This document shows, piece after piece, positions 6,195 to 12,439 of a stretch of 21,173 nt of DNA. Under the pieces are notes generated by a model. The model did not search any database. It worked only from the letters and a program-made list of their open reading frames with translations, and was not told where the DNA came from. Position 1 is the first letter of the stretch, and every line of letters starts with the position of its first letter. The DNA comes from Chloroflexota bacterium (GTDB lineage: Bacteria; Chloroflexota; Limnocylindria; Limnocylindrales; CSP1-4). The translations under genes were made by a program, and so were the position numbers. The stretch covers positions 1-21,173 of the forward strand of contig JAJYMP010000297.1 of NCBI GenBank assembly GCA_021786915.1. Reading direction: 5' to 3'.

Positions 6195-7589
6195 CTACAA
6201 GGTCGGGTTGAGCTTCAGGAGTCGGTACGCCGGGCTCGCTCGCCGCACCATCTCGCGGATCCGCTCCTCCTCGAAGCCGATTTCGTGGAGCAGACAGGCT
6301 TCGATCAAGACGGTCAGACGCCGGGTCAGTCCCACGAGTTCGTGGACGGTCGTTCCGATCGGCTGCGCCCCCGGGTCCTGATGGGCGCGGTAGTTGCGCG
6401 CCATCGCTACCCGCCCCGCCCACCGGTGGACGTTCCGTGGCACGACATCGCCTCGCATCCAGTCGTGGAGTTCCAGCAGAGCCTCGAAGCGGTCCGACAG
6501 CCGGTACTCCTTGGCGGTCTCGAGGACTTCCCCGAGCCACTCGCGATGCGCTTCCGGAACGGCCGCGAGGACGGCGGCGGTGCGCTCGTCGTGCGCGGCC
6601 TGGTCCGGGCGGGCTCCCGCGATGCGGCGGTGGTATGCCTCAGCCGCTTGGACCAGGTTCTGGAAGCGATCCTCTTCGAACATCGTGTCCGCGTATCGCG
6701 TCGCGAAGAACATGTTCATCACAGGCTCGAGCCGACGGGAGGCGGACAGCCAGGCCGACAGGTGCTCCGAGATCCGGTCGCCGAGGTCAGTGGCGGTGAA
6801 CAGGAGCTCGTCGGGCAACAGGCGTCGCTCCGGCTCTGACGCACGCAGCTTCCTGGGCCAGACAATCTCGCAGCGCAAATCAGCGCTCGGCTCCGACAGC
6901 TCCATGCGCTCGATCTCGATCGCTCGACCCGTTGCGAGTGCCACGAGTCGCTGAAGCGGGCCCCCATACGCCTCGAGCCAATCGGCGGTCTTCAGCCCGT
7001 GATCGAGTCGGAGGCGCAGCGAGGTGTCGAGGGACAGACTTGCCTGCCGATGGAAATCGCCGGACGTCGACAGGCTCGCGCGAGCTACCAGCTCGCCCCC
7101 GTCGAGATTCGCGTGCACTGACTCTGGCACCTCCCCCGAGACGACAAGGCGTTTCGGCGTCTCGCGGGACGGAGTTAGGCTGAGTCCAAACGGACTCGCG
7201 TCGCGCCAATCGGTCAGGCGCTCAATGGCGAGGTCGAGCTCGGAGAACGTCGTACGGTGGGGATCGAGATGAGCCCCGACGTACGCAGCCCTACCGACTA
7301 GTTCGAAAATCGCCGACTCCGCGTCCTCGATGTGCATCTGCCGGAGCGCGAACCGCGCATCGGCCAGGGTGACCGACTGGCCGGCGGCAGTTCTGCCCAA
7401 GACAAGGGGCAGGTCGCGCGTGTGGCCAAAGACGGTGCCGATGCTCGCCGGCAGGTTCAGGTTCGGGTCGATCGAGCCGATCACGACCAGCTTCGGCCGC
7501 GCCTCCTGGGCAAGCGTGAGAGTGCCGGGGACGGTGTGCTCAGGACTCTCGGGGAGCCACCATACGCCCTGGAAGTCACCCGTCAGCAT
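6195..7589 (-). CDS. apeA: ApeA-like HEPN anti-phage protein
   Basis: The 464-aa product begins MLTGDFQGVWWLPESPEHTV and continues GTLTLAQEARPKLVVIG, the signature of the ApeA N-terminal domain (G.WWLPE, then a beta-rich region to about residue 300). The C-terminal Apea-like HEPN domain carries RNYRAH at residues 398-403, the R-x4-H motif of HEPN ribonucleases, within a helical context. ApeA is an experimentally supported single-gene defence system. By family it is expected to sense infection through the N-terminal region and cleave RNA through HEPN, causing growth arrest. The ATG at 7587-7589 lies 39 bases after the PIN gene stop, on the same strand, so it is probably the last gene of the antitoxin-PIN-ApeA transcript. 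No frame damage is seen. The family call is confident; the mechanism is inferred. Confidence 0.85.
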   Translation of the reverse strand: MLTGDFQGVWWLPESPEHTVPGTLTLAQEARPKLVVIGSIDPNLNLPASIGTVFGHTRDLPLVLGRTAAGQSVTLADARFALRQMHIEDAESAIFELVGRAAYVGAHLDPHRTTFSELDLAIERLTDWRDASPFGLSLTPSRETPKRLVVSGEVPESVHANLDGGELVARASLSTSGDFHRQASLSLDTSLRLRLDHGLKTADWLEAYGGPLQRLVALATGRAIEIERMELSEPSADLRCEIVWPRKLRASEPERRLLPDELLFTATDLGDRISEHLSAWLSASRRLEPVMNMFFATRYADTMFEEDRFQNLVQAAEAYHRRIAGARPDQAAHDERTAAVLAAVPEAHREWLGEVLETAKEYRLSDRFEALLELHDWMRGDVVPRNVHRWAGRVAMARNYRAHQDPGAQPIGTTVHELVGLTRRLTVLIEACLLHEIGFEEERIREMVRRASPAYRLLKLNPTL

Positions 7590-7628
7590 GACGTTGGAGT
7601 GTCCCCTCGCCTTTCGAAGCGCCCAGTC

Positions 7629-8186
7629 TCAGCCGGCCGCTGACGCCCGGACAGCTTCCACGAAGCTCGGCGCGAGAGCCGCCAGTGCATCCAGGATCTC
7701 GGCCAGGGTTCTCGGCGGACGCGCGCGGTCCTCCTCCATCTCGCGGAAGGCGTCGCCGACGACCTCGGGATCGAGCGTCCACTGATTCACCAGGAACGCG
7801 TCGAGCGATTGGACCTCGATGCCAAGTTCGAACAGGTCGGGCGGAGCGAAATCGGCTACATTCCGGGTGACGATCGCCTCCGCGCGAGCCGCCAGCGCTG
7901 CGGCGACCACGTGCCGGTCGCCCGGGTCCACCGATGTCGGAACCGCGGACAGGAACCGACCGATCTCCGAGGTCATCGCCTCGGGGAAGGCCTCGCGCAT
8001 CTTGTCGAGTCGTCGGTCGACCTTCGCAGCGTCGATCCCGCGGCGAACGAGGCTGTCGCGAACCTCCGCCAGGATCTCCTCGCTCCAGGCCGGTCGGAAC
8101 ATGCGACGCTCGGCCAGGCGCAGGAGGAGATCGACGCTGATGTACGGATGGAGGACGTCGGCGTCCAGGAGAGCGACGTAGGCCAA
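7629..8186 (-). CDS. PIN-domain ribonuclease toxin
   Basis: A 185-aa PIN-fold protein. The acidic residues that bind the metal ion are visible: Asp8 in VALLDADVLHPY, Glu36/37 in WSEEILAEV, Asp90 in DPGDRHVVAAAL and Asp112 after TRNVADF. PIN toxins of type II systems cut RNA, often tRNA or rRNA, when their antitoxin is lost. The TTG start at 8184-8186 follows the upstream stop (8190-8192) by only three bases. The protein is longer than VapC (about 130 aa), with an extra helical tail after residue 130, and resembles the PIN toxins paired with excisionase-type antitoxins. The co-directional ApeA gene begins 39 bases after its stop. The substrate cannot be read from the sequence. Confidence 0.88.
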   Translation of the reverse strand: MAYVALLDADVLHPYISVDLLLRLAERRMFRPAWSEEILAEVRDSLVRRGIDAAKVDRRLDKMREAFPEAMTSEIGRFLSAVPTSVDPGDRHVVAAALAARAEAIVTRNVADFAPPDLFELGIEVQSLDAFLVNQWTLDPEVVGDAFREMEEDRARPPRTLAEILDALAALAPSFVEAVRASAAG

Positions 8187-8189
8187 GCG

Positions 8190-8627
8190 TCACTCCTCGT
8201 AGATGCCGAGCTCGTCCGCCTCCTGGCTCAGGTCTCGGAACACGCGGCGTCGGTGGGCGCTGCGCTCTGCGCGGAAGCGAAGAGCGTCCTCGATCGGGAT
8301 GCGCCGATGGGTCCCCACCATCTCATACGGGATCCGCCCAGCCTCGAGCAGCCGGATGAGGTACGGCCGAGAGACGTTGAGCAGCTCCGCGGCTTGGCGG
8401 GTCGTGAGCATGCGCTCGACGGGAAGCAGCGACACCCGGTTGCCCCGCAGGAGCTCGCGAGAGGCAAGCTCGAGCACGACCCGAAGCGCGTCGGGCAGCT
8501 CGACCGTGGTACCGCCAGCGGTCAGCTGGCACCCGGCAACCGACTTGGTCAGCGCTTCCACCGCGCGGAGCGCATCGCGGTCATCCTTGCGAGCGGCGAT
8601 CGGCTCACGGTCTAGGGTCAGGGTCAC
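8190..8627 (-). CDS. Excisionase-type HTH antitoxin
   Basis: A 145-aa protein with a MerR-like winged helix of the excisionase family at about residues 74-121 (LTTRQAAELLNVSRPYLIRL, then VGTHRRIPIEDAL). A helical N-terminal part covers residues 10-65 and a short acidic C-terminus ends ADELGIYEE, suited to masking a toxin. This domain order is the usual partner of PIN toxins in type II toxin-antitoxin loci and normally also represses the operon. The GTG start at 8627 has GAGGTGA about six bases upstream. It is the first gene of the antitoxin-PIN-ApeA unit; the promoter and repeated boxes just upstream (8656-8685) are its likely operator. Confidence 0.87.
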   Translation of the reverse strand: MTLTLDREPIAARKDDRDALRAVEALTKSVAGCQLTAGGTTVELPDALRVVLELASRELLRGNRVSLLPVERMLTTRQAAELLNVSRPYLIRLLEAGRIPYEMVGTHRRIPIEDALRFRAERSAHRRRVFRDLSQEADELGIYEE

Positions 8628-8641
8628 GGTCGGTCACCTCG

Positions 8642-8685
8642 GCTGCTGGCTGAGTAGCCTAGCAGCACAAGTGCAATAAGTGCAA
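8642..8685 (-). promoter_or_regulatory. Promoter and repeat boxes of the antitoxin-PIN-ApeA operon
   Basis: On the minus strand TTGCAC (8685-8680) and TAGGCT (8661-8656) form a plausible -35/-10 pair with an 18-bp spacer. The -35 lies in a perfect 8-bp direct repeat: plus-strand AAGTGCAA at 8669-8676 and again at 8678-8685, one base apart. An imperfect inverted repeat, GCTGCT-GGC and GCC-TAGCAGC (8642-8666), covers the expected start point. These are candidate binding sites for the antitoxin. Confidence 0.45.
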
Positions 8686-8730
8686 CTACGCATGGCCGCC
8701 CAAGTGATCTACTCGACACACCCGACAGTC

Positions 8731-9987
8731 CTATTCTCCCCGAGGTAATCCCACCCGGATGGCCTGGATCCGGCGTCGGATCACGTCGACGTCCGCCAGG
8801 GCTGCCTCGTAGGCAACCCGACCCGCCTCAGCCTCCTCTGCCGTTAGATCGAGCCTGCGCGCCAGCAACACCATGTCCGACAAGGCTGCTTTCCACCTGC
8901 CAAGCGCGGCGACGCCGGCGTCCTGAAGCTGGATACGCTGGGCGGGCGCCACAAGGGCGGCCATCGAATCAAGGGCGTGTTCGACCGCAGCGAGCTGGAC
9001 CTCGAGTGCCCGCGTGGCAGCCATCCGACGCTCCAGCTCCCGAACCTCCTCTCGTCCCGGGACACAGGTCGATGCGAAGGTGGCTTGTGCCTCGGCGAAG
9101 ATCGAAGCGACCCGGGCCTCCCACCTGTCCACCAGGAAATCGCCCGCGAGATCCGGGTGCGCGAAGCACAAGGGACCGAGCACTGAGTCAGCTACCGCCT
9201 CGCAGACACGCAGGTCGGCAGCGGTCACTTCCCGGTGGTGCGCGACCTTTCGACGGACCTTATTCAGCGCCGCGAGATCGTGTTCGAAGGCCACTCGTCC
9301 GGGGATGCAGCCATCGTCGAACCAACCCAGGTGATCGGCGATGGCGCTGCCGAGCTCGGGGAGGAAGGCGTAGTCCACGAGCACCCGAGAATCGGTTGGA
9401 TCTCTCCCTTCCGCCTGAGCCTGCCGTTGCTTGTCACCGATCTGGGATTGCGTCCAGAGCGACGGAAGGTATGCGGGCCCGGCATTCGCGGTCCCGTGCC
9501 GATCGAGCAGATCCCGAAGCGCCGTCTCGAGCTGCCCGATGCGCCTGTCAGCCTGCGAGCGGCGATACGCGGCCGAGTTCTCCTGCACGATGCTGTGGGC
9601 GAGCCACTCTATCGGCTTGCCGTCGCCCGCGAATCGCGCAGCCTCTGGCGACGACACGATCCACATGACCTCCCCGTCGGACGGCGCGAAGGCCCGAACG
9701 CCGTACGCCTGGACGTGAAGGACTGGAAAGAGGGTCGGGACGTCGAGCCCAGCGAGCGCTCCCATTGCGCCGGCGATGTGTCCCCGAACCGCGATCGGGT
9801 CCTCGGACGGCACATTGATCTCGACGACGAGCGTCCGGTCGGCGAGGCGCACGTCTCGCACTCTGATGGGATCGGCCCCGAGACGGTCAACGAGGCCCAG
9901 GCTCTCGGCGATGAGCCTAAGAGAAGTCGCTGCGTCGAAAGCCTCTTCGCTCAACTGTCTGACCACCGCAACCTTGCCGGGTCGCAA
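8731..9987 (-). CDS. HEPN-domain protein, candidate defence RNase
   Basis: The 418-aa product is not a family I can name with certainty. Residues about 235-275 read like a HEPN core (HDLAALNKVRRKVAHHREVT) with Arg245-x4-His250, the catalytic R-x4-H arrangement, as in Swt1-type and abortive-infection HEPN proteins. An upstream helix RRIGQLETALRDLLDRH (149-165) is also common in such proteins. Residues 40-110 look alpha/beta, and 300-410 are long helices rich in Ala, Arg and Glu, likely coiled coil. The start is uncertain: TTG 9987 lacks a ribosome site, GTG 9966 is an alternative, and a short frame at 9951-10139 overlaps it. It lies 104 bases upstream of the antitoxin gene, on the same strand but with a promoter in between. 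Confidence 0.7.
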   Translation of the reverse strand: MRPGKVAVVRQLSEEAFDAATSLRLIAESLGLVDRLGADPIRVRDVRLADRTLVVEINVPSEDPIAVRGHIAGAMGALAGLDVPTLFPVLHVQAYGVRAFAPSDGEVMWIVSSPEAARFAGDGKPIEWLAHSIVQENSAAYRRSQADRRIGQLETALRDLLDRHGTANAGPAYLPSLWTQSQIGDKQRQAQAEGRDPTDSRVLVDYAFLPELGSAIADHLGWFDDGCIPGRVAFEHDLAALNKVRRKVAHHREVTAADLRVCEAVADSVLGPLCFAHPDLAGDFLVDRWEARVASIFAEAQATFASTCVPGREEVRELERRMAATRALEVQLAAVEHALDSMAALVAPAQRIQLQDAGVAALGRWKAALSDMVLLARRLDLTAEEAEAGRVAYEAALADVDVIRRRIQAIRVGLPRGE

Positions 9988-10139
9988 GCGCCAGCAGCGT
10001 ACGCCTCGAACACCGGGTCGAGGAACGTGCCAATGGTCGAGAGGGCTGCCAGGTCGCTCGGACCTCCAAACCTTCTGGCTACGGCATGCTCACGTGGTGA
10101 TCCGCAGTAGGCCAGATGGGGAATCTCGCGCCACCCCAC
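9951..10139 (-). CDS. Possible small protein or displaced N-terminus of the HEPN gene
   Basis: This 62-codon frame from GTG 10139 has reasonable codon use (mostly G or C in third positions) and the readable segment STIGTFLDPVFEAYAAGA. It overlaps the start of the HEPN gene by 37 bases in another frame. It has no convincing ribosome site. It could be a small upstream gene, the true N-terminus of the HEPN protein separated by a frameshift, or chance. Confidence 0.22.
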   Translation of the reverse strand: MGWREIPHLAYCGSPREHAVARRFGGPSDLAALSTIGTFLDPVFEAYAAGACDPARLRWSDS

Positions 10140-10218
10140 TCAGTGTCCCGGGTGGATTGCGCTCGATGGCGCCTCAGCGACCATTCGCTGGGTCGGTTCG
10201 CCGCAGGAAATAGAACAA

Positions 10219-10268
10219 ATGGTCGGGGCGAGAGGAGTCAAACCACCGCGACCGACCTGAATGTCCCG
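10219..10268 (-). repeat. 50-bp direct repeat, right copy; tRNA 3'-end-like (attR candidate)
   Basis: Same sequence as 18-67 except that GC is replaced by AA. The minus-strand T-loop is TTTGACT here and TGCGACT in the left copy. The canonical T-loop TTCGACT differs from each by one base, as expected if both decayed from one tRNA. It is followed by CCTCT, CGCCCCG, A and CCA at tRNA spacing. The 3' end of a proline-type tRNA (CCTCTCGCCCCGACCA) is the closest match I know. Confidence 0.6.
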
Positions 10269-10322
10269 CTCCCGCTTGCGATAGAGCTGCGCGGGCGGCA
10301 GGAGTGGCTACGATCTGCGTGA
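10269..10322 (+). other. Coding-like tail shared with 68-127
   Basis: The frame through the repeat continues to a stop at 10320-10322, ending IELRGRQEWLRSA, and pairs with the tail ending at 127. It can be opened back to 10116 but that part has no recognisable domain or ribosome site. It may be the displaced end of a gene at the integration site. Confidence 0.3.
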
Positions 10323-10333
10323 TCTACCAGGTG

Positions 10334-10372
10334 GCATGTACATGCTGCATAGTATGACGATACTGGTATACT
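10334..10372 (+). promoter_or_regulatory. abiE promoter with palindromic operator candidates
   Basis: TGGTATACT at 10364-10372 is an extended -10 box. Transcription would begin about seven bases on, at or next to the ATG at 10380, so the mRNA is probably leaderless; no ribosome site is present. The -35 region is weak. Upstream lie AGTAT-GACG-ATACT (10351-10364), an inverted repeat overlapping the box, and the perfect 12-bp palindrome GCATGTACATGC (10334-10345). AbiEi-type antitoxins are known to repress their own promoter through inverted repeats. Confidence 0.55.
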
Positions 10373-10379
10373 TCGCAGC

Positions 10380-11054
10380 ATGCCTAGCCCACTCGCCCGC
10401 CTTCGCGATCTGGCCGAATCGCAGTGGGGCCTCGTCACGCTACAGCAAGTTGCGGCGACCGGGGTCGCCTGGCGATCGCTGACCAGGCTCGTTGAGGCCG
10501 GGCTCGTCGAGCGGGTCGCTCACGGCGTGTACCGGGTTCGGGGTGGTGCCGACCCCGACCATCTCGGCCTGCGGGCGGCTTGGCTCCAGCTAGATCCGGT
10601 CCACCCGGCCTGGCAGCGCCTCGACGATCCACAGGTCGCGGTGGTTTCGCACGCCTCCGCGGCGCGCCTCTATCGGGTGGGCGATCTGCGGGCAGATGTT
10701 CACGAGTTCACCCTGCCGTATCGACGGCAGACGCGACGAACGGACGTCAGGATCCACCGGGGCACGATCCCCCAGGAGGCGCGGCTCCTCGTCGACGGAC
10801 TGCCGACGGTGCGCGCTGGCGTGATGATCAGTCAGCTGCTCGCCGACCACGTCGACCCCGACGCGGTCGCGGAGATCACCCGCGAGGTGCTCGAGCGCAT
10901 CCAGGACTACCCGCGCGTCGTCGCCGAAGCCGTCGCGCCCTATGCGGAGCGCTTCGCGCTTGGCCGTGGCGATGGACTGGCGCTGCTTGACGAACTCCTG
11001 CGTCGTGCCGGCTCGGGAGAGCGCGAGACAATCCTCGCCGAGGCACGCGGGTGA
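10380..11054 (+). CDS. abiEi: AbiEi-type antitoxin
   Basis: The 224-aa product has the AbiEi layout. An N-terminal winged helix (residues 1-52, with QWGLVTLQQVAATGVAWRSL and LVERVAHGVYRV) is followed by the C-terminal antitoxin part (VVSHASAARLYRVGDL, then FTLPYRRQTRRTDVRIHRG). These proteins repress the operon and neutralise the AbiEii nucleotidyltransferase; AbiE was first classed as a type IV system. The ATG at 10380 was chosen because the winged helix starts there and the -10 box is eight bases upstream. Its stop (TGA 11052-11054) shares a base with the ATG of the toxin, indicating coupled translation. The family assignment is strong. Confidence 0.92.
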   Translation: MPSPLARLRDLAESQWGLVTLQQVAATGVAWRSLTRLVEAGLVERVAHGVYRVRGGADPDHLGLRAAWLQLDPVHPAWQRLDDPQVAVVSHASAARLYRVGDLRADVHEFTLPYRRQTRRTDVRIHRGTIPQEARLLVDGLPTVRAGVMISQLLADHVDPDAVAEITREVLERIQDYPRVVAEAVAPYAERFALGRGDGLALLDELLRRAGSGERETILAEARG

Positions 11055-11962
11055 TGACCGAGCGCCGGTATGCCGATCCCACGGCGCTTCGCCAGGCGAT
11101 CACCGATAGACTTCGACAGCTGGCGCGTGAGCGACCCGGGACGCAACTGGCCGACCTACAGCGTCAAGTCGCCTACGATCGACTGCTCACCCGGCTGTTC
11201 AGTACCGAACCCGAAGCGTGGGTCCTCAAGGGCGCCGCCGCGCTGCTTGCTCGGCTGGGTGGGGTGGCGCGCCACACGCTCGACGTGGACCTTTTCCGGC
11301 CCGATGCGCGACTCGACGAGGCCGAGACGGCGCTGCGCGCGGCTGCTGCCCTCGACCTCGGTGACTTCTTCCGCTTCGCGCTCGACCCCGGTCGCCCCCT
11401 GACGGAGGGTCGGGCGACGCTGCGCGTCCCGGTCACCGCCTACCTCGGAGCCACGGTCTTCGCCCGCTTCCACGTCGATGTCGTGGTCGGTGTCGCGATG
11501 ACCGACGAACCTGACGAGGTCGCCCCGCTCGTCCCGATCGGTATTCCCGGGATCCCCAGCATCGGCTACCGGGTCTACCCGCTCGCCGATCACATCGCCG
11601 ACAAGGTCTGCGCGCTCGTCGAGCTCCATCCGCGGGCGGACCGGCCCGCCCAGGCCAGCTCCCGCTACCGAGACCTCGCGGATCTGGTGGTCATCGCCCA
11701 CACCCAGTCGCCCGATGGGGTACGGCTCCGGAGGGCCTTGACAGCAGAAGCCACTCGGCGCGGGATCAGCCTCCCACACGCGCTGAGCGCGCCCCCGGCA
11801 CCGGGTTGGGCGGCCGGCTACGCGCGGGTCGCGCGGGACGTGCCTGGTCTTGCCGAACGCACTCTCGACTCAGCGATGGTGACCGCGCACCGGTTCCTCG
11901 ATCCGGTCCTCGACGGTACGTTGACCGGCGCCTGGCAGCCGGATCGACTGCACTGGGGGTGA
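11054..11962 (+). CDS. abiEii: AbiEii nucleotidyltransferase toxin
   Basis: About 302 aa from ATG 11054 (GTG 11051 is a possible alternative). It carries the AbiEii/MenA-type nucleotidyltransferase core: WVLKGAAALLARLGGVARHT followed directly by LDVDLF, whose two Asp residues bind the metal, and later YPLADHIADKVCALVE, a conserved helix of the family. Such toxins transfer nucleotides to RNA; for the mycobacterial MenT relatives this is pyrimidines onto tRNA acceptor ends. It overlaps abiEi as TGATG. The locus is typical of mobile or island DNA and gives phage exclusion in other species. It lies just outside the right-hand 50-bp repeat, so it need not belong to the same element. Confidence 0.9.
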   Translation: MTERRYADPTALRQAITDRLRQLARERPGTQLADLQRQVAYDRLLTRLFSTEPEAWVLKGAAALLARLGGVARHTLDVDLFRPDARLDEAETALRAAAALDLGDFFRFALDPGRPLTEGRATLRVPVTAYLGATVFARFHVDVVVGVAMTDEPDEVAPLVPIGIPGIPSIGYRVYPLADHIADKVCALVELHPRADRPAQASSRYRDLADLVVIAHTQSPDGVRLRRALTAEATRRGISLPHALSAPPAPGWAAGYARVARDVPGLAERTLDSAMVTAHRFLDPVLDGTLTGAWQPDRLHWG

Positions 11963-12118
11963 ATTGGCAAATCGCTCCCCAGACGTCCGGGCGCGATCGA
12001 CCGCCACCACAGCCCGACGCAGGACTTATCGCCGCTAACCGGCCCGCCCGCACCTGGTGCGGGAATCCTGCAACACGACGCGGTCGCCCAGCGTGGCGAG
12101 CGCCAATCTCGAGCCTCG

Positions 12119-12412
12119 CCACGAAGGACTGGCCCAGACCAGCGCCGTCTGTGGTTGTACGTGGCTGGCGCGATGCTCGTTGCCGCCGGTCTCGCGGACT
12201 TCGCGCTGATGGCCTTCCACTTCGAGCGGGCCGACACCATGCTTGCTGCGTTCGTCCGCGTGTTATGCGCGGCCGCGATGGGCGCAGGCGGCCTCGGGGC
12301 GCTCGTCTTCGGCTGGCTGTTCGATCGGTACGGCCTGCGGGGGGTCATCATCCCGGCCACGCTGGCGACCGCGCTGTTCGCGCCACTTTCGTTCCTCCGA
12401 GCCGCGGCCATT
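12119..12412 (+). pseudogene. MFS transporter remnant
   Basis: One frame reads RRLWLYVAGAMLVAAGLADF followed by ALMAFHF, then AAAMGAGGLGALVFGWLFDR and GVIIPATLATALFAPLSFL. This is a piece of a major facilitator family permease: the start of the second half, with the GWLFDRYG loop between helices. There is no N-terminal half and the frame loses similarity just before the end of the convergent ArsR gene. No start codon with a ribosome site exists. It is therefore a decayed fragment truncated at both ends. From 11963 to 12118 nothing else was recognised. Confidence 0.65.
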
Positions 12413-12439
12413 CGGTCGCCTGCAGGGATCGGGCAGGCG

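Noticed and set aside
6020..6211. 63-codon plus-strand frame (GTG start)
   Set aside because: No ribosome site, no recognisable domain, and it overlaps the 3' end of the convergent ApeA gene.
8642..8685. CRISPR-like repeats near the antitoxin promoter
   Set aside because: There are only two 8-bp copies one base apart; no array of longer repeats with unique spacers exists anywhere in the window.
11156..11779. 207-codon minus-strand frame
   Set aside because: It is the antisense of the well-supported AbiEii nucleotidyltransferase and has no domain of its own.
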